Notes: generated by a model from the sequence alone, not told the origin. DNA of 25,975 bases from CAKUIA01 sp034180465 (GCA_034180465.1 JAXFOH010000066.1:1-25975), one strand, 5' to 3'. Positions 1-8,140 are shown, counted from the first letter of the stretch. Made by a program: numbers and translations.

Positions 1-318
1 ACACGAATAAAGCGCGACAGGCTTAAAATTGCACTGCCAAAAGCAATGTCTTCGAAACCGATAGACGAAGACGGCAATTTTGTTGAAGTACCAAAAACAC
101 CTGTGCGCCCGAAAACAACCGATTTGCCCAAACTCGAGAAACTACCCGTTCAACAAAGCAACACGGGCGGCGGCAATGTATACGGTAGCGACGCTTCTAT
201 TACGCTTCGCAAAGGCCAGTCGAAGGAAATGGAAACCGACTTTAAATTTAACAGCCTTGGCGTGCCCGAAGAAATGCAGGGTGGCAGAACCCTAATAAAA
301 GTTCAGGTAAAAAAATAG
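1..318 (+). CDS. C-terminal part of an unrecognised protein (5' end outside window)
   Basis: The frame is open from base 1, giving 15 codons before the first ATG at 46 and no stop, so the gene most likely begins upstream and only about 105 C-terminal residues are visible. An internal start at 46 cannot be excluded. The visible part is hydrophilic and rich in Pro, Lys and Thr (PKTPVRPKTT), followed by a Gly/Ser/Asn stretch (SNTGGGNVYGS) and a final segment that looks beta-rich, ending RTLIKVQVKK. There are no membrane segments or cysteines and no motif I recognise. It ends in TAG directly on a terminator hairpin and is convergent with miaA. The linker-like composition would suit the tail of an envelope or secreted protein, but this is speculation. 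Confidence 0.6.
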   Translation, partial: TRIKRDRLKIALPKAMSSKPIDEDGNFVEVPKTPVRPKTTDLPKLEKLPVQQSNTGGGNVYGSDASITLRKGQSKEMETDFKFNSLGVPEEMQGGRTLIKVQVKK

Positions 319-341
319 CCGCAAGAGGGCGGCGTTTTTTT
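318..341. terminator. Bidirectional intrinsic terminator between the partial gene and miaA
   Basis: GCCGC at 318-322 pairs with GCGGC at 329-333 across a 6-nt loop, followed by a run of seven T at 335-341. On the opposite strand the same stem is followed by a T-rich run derived from the A tract at 309-315. One hairpin can therefore end both the rightward partial gene and the leftward mutS-uvrC-miaA transcript. Confidence 0.75.
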
Positions 342-348
342 GCAAAGA

Positions 349-1221
349 CTAAAAGTTTTGGCGCAAAATGCCCCTTAAAAATTTTCTTTGCTTTTTTACA
401 AGTTTAAGGGTGTTTTTAGAAATTTCGCAAAACAAAGCACCGGTATCCACATTGCCGCTTTCTATGGCCGCAAAACATTCTTTATAGCCTATTGCCCCCA
501 TGGCCGAAGAGTTGTTTTTTACATTCAAATCAAGCAGCTTTTTGCACTCGTCCAAAAGCCCATTTTCGAGCATAGTTTTTGTTCTTCTTGCTATGCGCTT
601 TTCAATTTCGGCATTATCGAAATCTAAAGTTTCAACGTCCCTTTCTATGTCGCCAAAAGGGCACGGCTTTGACTTAAATTCGGCGACAATATCGGCAAGT
701 TTCTTGCCGCTTGCCAAAATTCTTTCAATAGCCCTTGCGCTTCTTCGCGGATTTTCTATGTCCACAAAGTCTGCGGCGTTGCTGTCTAGCTTTAAAAGCT
801 CTTCTTTTAAGGCGTTTGTTCCGCCCAAAAGCTCTATATTCCTTACAGATTGCCTTATTTCAGTTGGCACTTGTATGTCGTCCATAACGGCGCAAAACCA
901 CGCCTTTAAATAAAATGGGCTGCCGCCTGCAACTACAATGTTTTTGCCTTTAGCCAAAATTTCGGCAACGGCTTTTTTTGAATATTCTACATATTTTGAA
1001 ACGTCGAACATTTCGCTTGGGTTGCACACATCTATTAAGTGGTGTTTAACGCCGCGCATTTCGCTCGGCTTAAGCTTTGCAGACCCTATGTCCATATATT
1101 TATAAACCTGAACCGAGTCGCACGAAATAACTTCGGCGTTGTTTTGCAAAGCATATTCTACAGCCCTTGCGCTTTTGCCCGAACAAGTAGGCCCGCTGAT
1201 GATTTTAACTTTTGTGCGCAT
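349..1221 (-). CDS. miaA: tRNA dimethylallyltransferase MiaA
   Basis: It transfers a dimethylallyl group from DMAPP to N6 of A37 in tRNAs that read UNN codons; cytoplasmic. The 290-residue protein is close to family length (about 300). It has an N-terminal P-loop GPTCSGKS (10-17), the catalytic Asp motif CDSVQVY (Asp35), DIGSAK (44-49), the RGVKHHLID segment (56-64) and GGSPFYLKA (99-107). In that last motif Ser101 replaces the usual catalytic Thr, which keeps the hydroxyl. The C-terminal tRNA-binding features are present in altered form: SSAMGAIGYKE where SMxAVGYRQ is usual, and KKQRKFLRG where KRQxTWLR is usual. The ATG start lies 17 nt inside the end of uvrC, so the two are probably translationally coupled. 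The TAG stop faces the terminator at 318-341. Confidence 0.95.
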   Translation of the reverse strand: MRTKVKIISGPTCSGKSARAVEYALQNNAEVISCDSVQVYKYMDIGSAKLKPSEMRGVKHHLIDVCNPSEMFDVSKYVEYSKKAVAEILAKGKNIVVAGGSPFYLKAWFCAVMDDIQVPTEIRQSVRNIELLGGTNALKEELLKLDSNAADFVDIENPRRSARAIERILASGKKLADIVAEFKSKPCPFGDIERDVETLDFDNAEIEKRIARRTKTMLENGLLDECKKLLDLNVKNNSSAMGAIGYKECFAAIESGNVDTGALFCEISKNTLKLVKKQRKFLRGILRQNF

Positions 1222-2674
1222 TTGCCTGTTCGTTTAAAAATGTTAAAAGTTTTTCGGCATAGCTTAGGCTAATGCCCTTTATTTCGGCAATGCTTTGCGG
1301 GGTTGCCTTTTTTAATTCGTTTATGGAACCGAATTTTTTCAAAAGCTCTATCTTGCGTTTTTCGCCCATTCCGAAATCGTCTAAAACGCTTTCCCTTATT
1401 TTTTTTGCCCTTAAAAAGGCGTTAAACGAGTTTGCAAAGCGGTGCGCTTCATCGCGAATTCTTTGCATAAGTTTTAGGGCTTCGTCGCTTTTGGGAAGTT
1501 TTATTTCCGAATAGTCGGTTGCCAAAACAATGGTTTCTTCGCGTTTGGCAAGGCCAACAATCATTTTTGGACGGTTTTGAACCTCTTCAAAAACTTTGTT
1601 TGTCGCCGACAACTGTCCCTGTCCGCCGTCTATAACAAGCAAGTCGGGCGGGGTGTCTACCCTAAGGTATCGGCGTTTTACAACTTCGTTCATAGCTCTA
1701 AAGTCGTCGTTGCCGACAAAGCTTTTAATCTTAAAATGCCTGTATTTTGACTTGCAAGGCATTCCGTTTTCGAACCTTACCATAGAAGCCACGCAAAAAC
1801 TGCCAGAAATATGCGAAATATCGAAACATTCCATTGTTAAAATAGGCTCTTTTGCTCCCAAACATTCGGTTAGCCTGGCAATCGCCTCTTGCGCTACTTT
1901 TTTGGGGCTTCGTGAAAGGTCTGCCGCCGAATTTCTCATTCGGTTTAGCTTTAAAGTTTCCTTTACGGCTCTAATCAAGTCCCTATATTTTGCCGCCTCC
2001 TCAAACTTAAGGTTATCCGAGGCTTTTTGCATTTTGTCTTCAAAGTCGTCAAGCAATTCAAGCGAGTCGCCCTTTAAAAACTCTACGGCCTTGTCTACCC
2101 TTTGCATATATTCCCCTGCCGATATTTTTTTGTTTTCGCCGTAGATTTCGGCGCGGGCGTCGCTGTATAGGGTATAAAGGCCGTTTTCGTCTTTTTGGGG
2201 TTTTGCATCCGACGAAATTATCCCGAAATTTTTCTTGAGCAAGGCCAAAACCTCTCTTATGCGCGCGGCTGTCGGATACGGACCAAAATAGGCGCAGTTG
2301 TCGTCTATTCTGTTCCTGCAAAGCGAAAATACGGGAAGCTCCCTAAAATATTCAACCCTTAAAAGCAAAAAGTTTTTGTTGTCTTTTAAATCGGTATTAT
2401 AGCGCGGCTTCCATTCGCCGATAAGGCGGCTTTCCAGTATCAATGCCTGCTGCTCGTTTTTGGTTTCAAAAAATTCCAAATCGTCTACGGTGTCTACCAT
2501 GTATGGAATTTTAAAACTGTGCAACTTGCGCGATTTTTGGAAATATTGCGAAACCCTTTTTTTTAAATCCTTAGCTTTGCCTATGTATATTGCCTGCCCG
2601 AAGGCGTCTTTCATAATATAAACGCCGCTTTTATGGGGCAAATTCAACACTTTGTCTTTAAGGTGTTCGTTCAT
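1205..2674 (-). CDS. uvrC: UvrABC excision nuclease subunit C, miniaturised form
   Basis: UvrC makes both incisions around a DNA lesion during nucleotide excision repair. The N-terminal GIY-YIG nuclease (12-93) has its expected residues Tyr19, Tyr30, Arg40, Glu81 and Asn93. A UVR motif for UvrB binding lies at about 211-246. The RNase H-like 5' nuclease (about 260-425) keeps Asp285 (CFDISH), Asp324, Asp349 (VIDGGQGQL) and His411 (RDEAHRFA). A helix-hairpin-helix region follows at about 445-480. At 489 residues it is roughly 110-120 shorter than typical UvrC. Two things are missing: the cysteine cluster normally near residue 155-175 (here GIISSDAKPQKDENGLY, no Cys) and most of the spacer between UVR and RNase H. 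All catalytic residues remain, so it is probably functional. It sits 62 nt downstream of mutS and overlaps miaA. Confidence 0.93.
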   Translation of the reverse strand: MNEHLKDKVLNLPHKSGVYIMKDAFGQAIYIGKAKDLKKRVSQYFQKSRKLHSFKIPYMVDTVDDLEFFETKNEQQALILESRLIGEWKPRYNTDLKDNKNFLLLRVEYFRELPVFSLCRNRIDDNCAYFGPYPTAARIREVLALLKKNFGIISSDAKPQKDENGLYTLYSDARAEIYGENKKISAGEYMQRVDKAVEFLKGDSLELLDDFEDKMQKASDNLKFEEAAKYRDLIRAVKETLKLNRMRNSAADLSRSPKKVAQEAIARLTECLGAKEPILTMECFDISHISGSFCVASMVRFENGMPCKSKYRHFKIKSFVGNDDFRAMNEVVKRRYLRVDTPPDLLVIDGGQGQLSATNKVFEEVQNRPKMIVGLAKREETIVLATDYSEIKLPKSDEALKLMQRIRDEAHRFANSFNAFLRAKKIRESVLDDFGMGEKRKIELLKKFGSINELKKATPQSIAEIKGISLSYAEKLLTFLNEQANAHKS

Positions 2675-2736
2675 TGTATTTTCGGGTTAAAGCCTTTTTA
2701 TAATATGTCGCTTTAATGCAAAAATATCCATAAATT

Positions 2737-5304
2737 TTAAAGGAAAAACAGCTGTGTGGCTCCCCCTTGTGCGTCTTTTTTGCGCTCGCGGCGCGGCTTG
2801 GGTGTTGCCCCTTTTGCCGAGTCTAGCCTGCAAACAACAATGTTGCCTTCGTTTTCTATCTCGCTAAGCACGCTTTTGGCTCTTTCTATAACTTCGTTGG
2901 GTAGGCCTGCCAGCTTCGCAACCTGTATGCCGTAAGATTTATCGGCTTGGCCGCGCTCTATTGTTCTTACAAATATGATTTCGTCGTTATATTCCCTTAC
3001 GCAAACTTTGTAGTTTACAAGCCTGTTTAAAAGCCCCTCTAATTTTGTAAGCTCGTGGTAATGTGTTGCAAAGAGTGTTTTCGGGCCCGATTTTTCGTCG
3101 CCGTGCAGGTATTCTACTATTGCCCAGGCAATGCTAAGGCCGTCGTAGGTGCTTGTTCCCCTGCCTATTTCGTCTAATATAATAAGCGACTTATTTGTTG
3201 CGTTGTTTAAAATATTTGCCGTTTCGTTCATCTCGACCATAAATGTCGAGTTGCCGCGCGAGAGCTCGTCGGAGGCTCCAACGCGGCTAAACACCTTGTC
3301 GATCAGCCCCATTGTGCATTCCTTTGCAGGAACAAAGCAGCCCATTTGCGCTAAAATTGCAATAAGCGCGGTTTGCCTTATATAGGTTGATTTGCCCGCC
3401 ATATTCGGCCCCGTTATAAGGGCAATTTGTTCGCCGCTTGAAGATAAATAAGTGTCGTTGGGCACAAACTTATCGGAAAGTCCCGTTTTGCCGTTGGCAA
3501 GCATTTGCTCTATCACAACGTGCCTGCCCTGGACAATGTCTAGCGTGTCGGAATTGTCTACTTTGGGTAGGCAATAGTCCCAATCTAGGGCAAGCTTGGC
3601 ATACGAGCAAAATACGTCTACCTTTGCAAGGGTTTCGGCGGTATCTATAAGATGGTCGAAATTTTCAAGAACATAGTCTACAAGTTCGTCGAAAATCTTT
3701 TGCTCGAGCTGCAACGCCTTTTCTTCGGAATTTAAAATTTCGGTTTCCTTTTTGCGAAGCTCGTCGGTGGTAAATCTTTCGGCGTTTACAAGGGTTTGCC
3801 TTCTTATGTAGTGGGCCGGCACCAAATGCAAAAACGACTTTGTTACCTCTATGGAAAATCCGAAGGGGGCGGTGTGCTTAACTCTTAAATTTTTAATGCC
3901 GGTTTGCGCCTGCTCGTTTGCCTCGAAGTCGGACAGCCATTTTTTTGAATTTACGCTTAGGTTGCGCGTGTCGTCCAACTCTTGGTTAAAGCCGCTTCGT
4001 ATTACGCCTCCTTCGGCTATTTTTATCGGTAGCTCGTCGTTAAGAGCGTTTTTAAGGCGTTCCTTTAATTCGTCAAATGTTCCGATATTTTCCGCCAAAT
4101 TTTTGCACAAAGTGCCGTTTACTGATTTTAAAAGCTCTTTAAGCGGCTCTATTTCGTCTAACGTCGAGGCAATCGCCCCAAGTTCGCGTGGGTTTTTTAC
4201 GCCGTTTTTAAGCCTGCCTAAAATTCGCGGCAAGTCTTTTACCTGCCCCAGGCTTTTTAACAGTTTTTCGCAAAGAGCTGGCGAGTCGAACAGCTCTTTT
4301 GCCGTTTGCCCCCTTAGGCGTATTTCGTCTAAATCCATTAGCGGCGACGCCAAATAAGATTCCAGCAACCTGCCGCCCGCCGCCGATTGCGTGTAGTCTA
4401 TAAGGCTTAAAACCGAGCCGTTTCGCGAGCCCGAAACCGTCTTAAAAAGTTCCAAATTACGCTGGGTGGCGGCGTCTATCGACATATATTTGCCCGAATC
4501 GTACTTTTTTATCGAGCGCAAATTTACGGGGCTGTGCCTTAAAGTTTCGGCAGAATAAAATATCAAAGCCCCCGCCGTTCCCAAAGGTTCAAATTCTCTT
4601 TTTATGCCGAAGCCGTCTAGCGAGATTCTGGAAAGTGCCCTTGTAGTTTGCTCGAAGCCGTATTCGCGGTCGAAAACATAATCGGGCAAAAGGGTAATAG
4701 GGCACAGGTCGGCAACGGCTCTGAAAATGCAAAGCCAGCCCGAAAGAGATGGGTTGCTTTTCCATTCTTTAGACCTTTCTTCGGGCAAAAGTATTTCCTT
4801 TGGCGAATTTGCCGAAAATACGGGTATAAAGTCTTCGGGGTTTTCAAATTGGGCGGTTAAAAACTCGCCCGTGCTTACGTCTATCCACGAGGCGAAAAGG
4901 CGGCGTTTTTTTATATCTATGTCTACCGCATACATATAGTTGCGCTGCTTTGCCGAAAGCTGGTAGTCGTCTATAGAGGTGCCCGGGGTTAAAATCCGGC
5001 TAATTGAACGCTTTACAAGCTTGCCCGCCACTGGTTTTTCGTCTTGCTCGCAAATTGCCACTTTTTTGCCCTTTTCTAAAAGTTTGGGCAAATATTGCTG
5101 TAAAGCGTGGTAGGGAATGCCCGCCATGGGGCTGCTTTGCCTTTTTGTAAGTGTAATGCCCAAAATTTTCGAGCCGCAAACGGCATCGTCGAAAAACATT
5201 TCGTAAAAATCGCCCAGTCTGAACAGCAACAAAGTGTCATTGTTGAGGGATTTTTTAAAATCCCAATATTGTTCCATCATGGGGGTGAGTTTTTCTTTGG
5301 GCAT
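2737..5304 (-). CDS. mutS: DNA mismatch repair protein MutS
   Basis: MutS recognises mismatches and small loops and recruits the downstream repair machinery. The 855 residues match the family length (853 in E. coli). The mismatch-reading motif GDFYEMF gives Phe33 and Glu35. The ATPase has Walker A GPNMAGKS (632-639), Walker B LIILDEIGRG (Asp711, Glu712) and ATHYHEL near 746. The basic linker PKPRRERKK ends in QLFFL as the last five residues, which resembles a beta-clamp-binding peptide (QLxLF-like); that reading is inference. It is the first gene of a leftward group with uvrC 62 nt downstream and no terminator between them. No mutL is in the window. The start is the only Met that precedes the conserved N-terminus, and its leader has no Shine-Dalgarno motif. 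Confidence 0.97.
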   Translation of the reverse strand: MPKEKLTPMMEQYWDFKKSLNNDTLLLFRLGDFYEMFFDDAVCGSKILGITLTKRQSSPMAGIPYHALQQYLPKLLEKGKKVAICEQDEKPVAGKLVKRSISRILTPGTSIDDYQLSAKQRNYMYAVDIDIKKRRLFASWIDVSTGEFLTAQFENPEDFIPVFSANSPKEILLPEERSKEWKSNPSLSGWLCIFRAVADLCPITLLPDYVFDREYGFEQTTRALSRISLDGFGIKREFEPLGTAGALIFYSAETLRHSPVNLRSIKKYDSGKYMSIDAATQRNLELFKTVSGSRNGSVLSLIDYTQSAAGGRLLESYLASPLMDLDEIRLRGQTAKELFDSPALCEKLLKSLGQVKDLPRILGRLKNGVKNPRELGAIASTLDEIEPLKELLKSVNGTLCKNLAENIGTFDELKERLKNALNDELPIKIAEGGVIRSGFNQELDDTRNLSVNSKKWLSDFEANEQAQTGIKNLRVKHTAPFGFSIEVTKSFLHLVPAHYIRRQTLVNAERFTTDELRKKETEILNSEEKALQLEQKIFDELVDYVLENFDHLIDTAETLAKVDVFCSYAKLALDWDYCLPKVDNSDTLDIVQGRHVVIEQMLANGKTGLSDKFVPNDTYLSSSGEQIALITGPNMAGKSTYIRQTALIAILAQMGCFVPAKECTMGLIDKVFSRVGASDELSRGNSTFMVEMNETANILNNATNKSLIILDEIGRGTSTYDGLSIAWAIVEYLHGDEKSGPKTLFATHYHELTKLEGLLNRLVNYKVCVREYNDEIIFVRTIERGQADKSYGIQVAKLAGLPNEVIERAKSVLSEIENEGNIVVCRLDSAKGATPKPRRERKKDAQGGATQLFFL

Positions 5305-5343
5305 AATATTTACTAAATAAAAAGAATAATTTTTGAGAATTCA

Positions 5344-5379
5344 AACACTTATTTTTAAAAATAATTTAAAAAATGTGTT
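5344..5379. repeat. AT-rich inverted repeat in the mutS/rplY divergent promoter region
   Basis: Between the divergent genes mutS and rplY (5305-5489, no gene) lies a 16-bp perfect palindrome of only A and T at 5349-5364. It sits inside a larger imperfect inverted repeat whose outer arms are AACAC (5344-5348) and GTGTT (5375-5379). It begins about 40 bp upstream of mutS and ends about 110 bp upstream of rplY. It could be an operator, a promoter UP-like element or simply AT-rich promoter DNA. A TATAGT hexamer lies further right at about 5439-5444, but I found no convincing -35 partner. Confidence 0.4.
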
Positions 5380-5489
5380 GCTTTTTACACACAAGGGCGT
5401 AACTTGTAAATCTTTTAAAGGGGTGTTTGCGCATATAAGTATAGTGCAAATATTGACCATAAATTTCTAAAAAACACAGCAATATTCAA

Positions 5490-6143
5490 ATGAAACAGGT
5501 AAAAATCCCAGTAAAGGTTCGTCAGGAAACAGGCAACAACACAGCAAAACGCTGCCGTAAAAGCGGCGGCATACCGTCGGTAATCTACGGAGAAAGCGGC
5601 TCGCAGGCCCTCGTAGTAAACAAGGCGGATTTTTCCAAGATCGAAAAGTCGGTCGTTGGCAAAGCGGTATTGCTCGAATTGGATTTCGGCGACGGCAAAG
5701 AAGGCAATTACGCAGTTATTAAAGAACTCGACAGAAACCCGATTTCCGACGACGTTATGCACATCGACTTTCTCGAAGTTGTTCGCGGAAAGCCCATGCA
5801 TGCGGTTATTCCCTTCCGTGTATTCGGCGAAGCAGACGGCGTTAGAAACGGCGGCGGCGTAGTGGAGGTTTACCACCGCGAAGTTAAGGTTATTTGCCGC
5901 CCGAGAGACCTTCCCGAAGAAATTGTGGTGGATATTACCGACTTGAAATTGGATCAGGCAATTACAGTTGCCGACTTGCCCAAGCTTGAAGGCGTTGAAT
6001 ATAACGAACATAAAGACAGAGTTTTGGTTTCCTGCTTCGTTAACAAGGAAGAAGAAGAGGAGGAAGAACCCGCTCCCGCAGCAGCCGAAGGCGATGAGGC
6101 AGCAGCTCCCGCAGCAGACGCAAAAGCGGCTCCCAAGAAATAG
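5490..6143 (+). CDS. rplY: 50S ribosomal protein L25/TL5 (CTC family)
   Basis: It binds 5S rRNA in the central protuberance of the large ribosomal subunit. The 217 residues place it in the longer two-domain TL5/CTC type. The N-terminal L25 domain is about 1-92 (RCRKSGGIPSVIYGES, then KELDRNPISDDVMHIDF). The C-terminal beta domain is about 97-183 (FRVFGEADGV, VICRPRDLPEEIVVDIT). A low-complexity tail at 186-217 opens with seven Glu and continues with Ala/Pro/Lys repeats. No ribosome-binding motif precedes the ATG (leader about CAGCAATATTCAA). It is first in the rightward series L25, Pth, S6, SSB, L9; pth follows after 57 nt. Confidence 0.95.
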   Translation: MKQVKIPVKVRQETGNNTAKRCRKSGGIPSVIYGESGSQALVVNKADFSKIEKSVVGKAVLLELDFGDGKEGNYAVIKELDRNPISDDVMHIDFLEVVRGKPMHAVIPFRVFGEADGVRNGGGVVEVYHREVKVICRPRDLPEEIVVDITDLKLDQAITVADLPKLEGVEYNEHKDRVLVSCFVNKEEEEEEEPAPAAAEGDEAAAPAADAKAAPKK

Positions 6144-6200
6144 TTTTAATTTTAAAAACGCAGCCTAGGGTTTTTGCCCGAAGCTGCATTGTTCTTTGAT

Positions 6201-6803
6201 ATGTCCAACATAAAGCTGGCAGTTGGGTTGGGAAATTCGCCCGAAAAGTACGCCAAAACAAGGCACAACACGGGGCGCAATATTCTAAATTTGATTGCCG
6301 AAAAATGCAAAATAAGCTTTTCGCCCAATAAATATTGCAACGGGCAAACGGCAACACTGCCGCTCTTTGGCGATAACCTTATATTGCTAAAGCTTGAAGG
6401 CTATATGAACGAAAGCGGAATAAACCTGAAAAAGGCTCTTTCGTTCTACAAGTTAAACATTTCGCAAGTGGCGGTGGTATACGACGACACCGCGTTCGAC
6501 GTAGGCCGCGTTAAGATTAGCGTGGGCGGCTCGGACGGAGGCCACAACGGAGTGGGCAACATAATATCGCTTTTCGGCGAAGGCTTTACAAGAATCCGCG
6601 TGGGCATAGGCGCAAAACCGTATAAGACTATGGATTTGGCTGACTATGTTCTCGGCGCGCTTTCTGATGCCGACTTGGCAAAAATGCCTGCGGCGGCGGA
6701 CACGGTGCTTGAAGCGTTCTCTATAATGAAAAAAAGGGGCGTGGAGTTTGCACAAAATACAATTAACCAAAAAATACATAAAGATGAAAAACAACAAATA
6801 TAG
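6201..6803 (+). CDS. pth: Peptidyl-tRNA hydrolase
   Basis: Pth cleaves the ester bond of peptidyl-tRNAs released prematurely from ribosomes, which recycles tRNA. The protein has 200 residues, close to the usual 190-200. Active-site landmarks are GLGNS (Asn12), TRHNTG with the catalytic His22, the DD pair in VVYDDTAFDVG, and the loop GGSDGGHNGVGNI. The ATG at 6201 is chosen because the conserved IKLAVGLGN strand begins three codons later. A TTG nine codons upstream would add a segment that the family lacks. The gene ends 20 nt inside rpsF, so termination of Pth and initiation of S6 are likely coupled. Placement directly after rplY is a common bacterial pairing. Confidence 0.96.
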   Translation: MSNIKLAVGLGNSPEKYAKTRHNTGRNILNLIAEKCKISFSPNKYCNGQTATLPLFGDNLILLKLEGYMNESGINLKKALSFYKLNISQVAVVYDDTAFDVGRVKISVGGSDGGHNGVGNIISLFGEGFTRIRVGIGAKPYKTMDLADYVLGALSDADLAKMPAAADTVLEAFSIMKKRGVEFAQNTINQKIHKDEKQQI

Positions 6804-7074
6804 CGCAGTATTCATTCTCGACACAAGGTCTTACGAAGAACCCGTAGAAACTCTTATCGAGAAGCTAAAGGGTGTAATCGCCTCGGTTGAAGGCAAAGTT
6901 TCGGAAGTTGAAAATATGGGCTCGAAGCAGTTTGCAAGAGTTACCGACCGCAAATTCCCCACGGGAATTTATGTTCGCATCAATTACGAAGGTCCCACAA
7001 CAAGCGTAAACGCAATTAAAGAAAAGTTGCGTTTGGACAAGACTGTAGACCGCGTGATGATACAGGTTGCCTAA
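6784..7074 (+). CDS. rpsF: 30S ribosomal protein S6
   Basis: S6 is a small-subunit protein that binds the central domain of 16S rRNA next to S18. The 96-residue protein has the S6 pattern: an N-terminal strand YSAVFILDT, helix PVETLIEKLKGVI, the central VENMGSKQFARVTDRKFPTGIYVRINYEG and a C-terminal strand DRVMIQVA. The ATG at 6784 is preferred; a TTG at 6748 would add 12 residues foreign to the family. The start lies inside the 3' end of pth. Its usual partner gene rpsR (S18) is not between rpsF and rplI here; ssb occupies the space. No Shine-Dalgarno motif is visible. Confidence 0.95.
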   Translation: MKNNKYSAVFILDTRSYEEPVETLIEKLKGVIASVEGKVSEVENMGSKQFARVTDRKFPTGIYVRINYEGPTTSVNAIKEKLRLDKTVDRVMIQVA

Positions 7075-7112
7075 TCAGCCATTTTTAACGTAATTAAGAA
7101 AAGACTGTAAAA

Positions 7113-7571
7113 ATGCCATCATTCAACAAGGTTATTCTGCTTGGAAACTTGACGAGGGATCCCGATTCAAGGCAGACGCAAAGTGGAACGGTTATATGCC
7201 GTTTTACCATTGCTGTAAATCGTTCGTACACCTCGCAAGACGGCACGTTGAGAGACGAAGCCTGTTTTATAGATATTGAATGCTTTGGCAGGACGGCCGA
7301 AAATGTCGCCAAGTATTTCGGTAAAGGCAAGCCCATTTTGGTAGAAGGCAGGCTGCGCCAAGATACTTGGGAAGACAAAACCACAAACCAGAAACGTTCA
7401 AAGCTTGTTGTAGTTTTGGAGAGATTCGAATTTGTGGGCGGCAAAAATTCCGAAGGCGGTTTTGAAAAATCGTACGACTACGAATCTTCAAGCCCTTCGC
7501 AAAGGCAGCCGGCAAGCCGCCAAAGAGACGTTGCTAAAGACGACATTGAAGACGACGACGTACCATTTTAA
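7113..7571 (+). CDS. ssb: Single-stranded DNA-binding protein
   Basis: SSB coats single-stranded DNA during replication, recombination and repair. The 152 residues comprise an OB fold (about 1-112: FNKVILLGNLTRDP, FIDIECFGRTAENVAKYFGKG, ILVEGRLRQDTWED) and a polar Ser/Gln/Arg-rich linker. The last residues, DDDVPF, form the acidic protein-interaction tip that recruits partner enzymes. Lys/Glu-rich KTTNQKRSKLVVVLERFEF completes the OB fold. It lies 38 nt after rpsF and 43 nt before rplI, consistent with cotranscription with the ribosomal protein genes, a common arrangement. The leader is purine-rich (GAAAAGAC) but has no strong Shine-Dalgarno motif. Confidence 0.97.
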   Translation: MPSFNKVILLGNLTRDPDSRQTQSGTVICRFTIAVNRSYTSQDGTLRDEACFIDIECFGRTAENVAKYFGKGKPILVEGRLRQDTWEDKTTNQKRSKLVVVLERFEFVGGKNSEGGFEKSYDYESSSPSQRQPASRQRDVAKDDIEDDDVPF

Positions 7572-7614
7572 TGCAAATTTAAACAAAAAATAAAAATTAG
7601 AAGACTATAAAGAT

Positions 7615-8118
7615 ATGGCTACAACACAAGTATTGTTGATTAAACCCGTAGAGAATCTCGGCGGCGAAGGCGAACAAGTTTCGGTTAAGGCAGGCTATGC
7701 ACGCAACTTCTTGTTCCCCAAAAAGTTGGCTGTTTCGGTAACTCGCGCCAATAAAAAGCAAATTGAAGCTCTCCAAGCAAGAAGGGCTGCACGCGAAGCC
7801 CAAGAGCTTGAAGCCGCAAAAGAATTGCAGGCAAAAATCGAAGCTATGAATATTGCAATAGCTGTTAAGACAGGCGAAGGCGGCAAGCTTTTCGGTTCGG
7901 TAACGGCGCAGAACATCCTTGCCAAGATTGCCGAAAACGGCGTAGAACTCAATAAAAAGGCGGTTTCGTTGGCTGCTCCTATAAAGGACTTGGGCAAGCA
8001 CACCGCCCACATTAAGCTTCACAAAGACGTAAAGTTCGAAATCGGCGTTGAAATCGTTTCCGAAAACCCCGTAGAAGAGGTTAAGGAAGAAAAACCCGCC
8101 GAAAAAGCGGCCGAATAA
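7615..8118 (+). CDS. rplI: 50S ribosomal protein L9
   Basis: L9 is a two-lobed 23S rRNA-binding protein near the L1 stalk. The 167 residues include the family signature VSVKAGYARNFLFPKKLAV (about 23-41), the long connecting helix rich in Lys, Gln, Ala and Glu (about 42-80), and a C-terminal domain (about 85-148: GEGGKLFGSVTAQNIL, KHTAHIKLHKDVKFEIGVEI). A short acidic/Lys tail EEVKEEKPAEKAAE extends beyond the usual end, similar in character to the L25 tail. The gene closes the translation block; a 13-bp stem terminator follows 22 nt after the stop. Confidence 0.96.
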   Translation: MATTQVLLIKPVENLGGEGEQVSVKAGYARNFLFPKKLAVSVTRANKKQIEALQARRAAREAQELEAAKELQAKIEAMNIAIAVKTGEGGKLFGSVTAQNILAKIAENGVELNKKAVSLAAPIKDLGKHTAHIKLHKDVKFEIGVEIVSENPVEEVKEEKPAEKAAE

Positions 8119-8140
8119 GTCGGAAGTTTTTTAGAATATG

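Noticed and set aside
5415..6011. 198-residue open frame antisense to rplY
   Set aside because: It mirrors L25 codons, has no recognisable domain, and L25 is well supported on the other strand.
6174..6200. TTG-initiated N-terminal extension of pth
   Set aside because: The conserved Pth N-terminus begins just after the ATG at 6201; similar TTG extensions of rpsF and bamA were also dropped.
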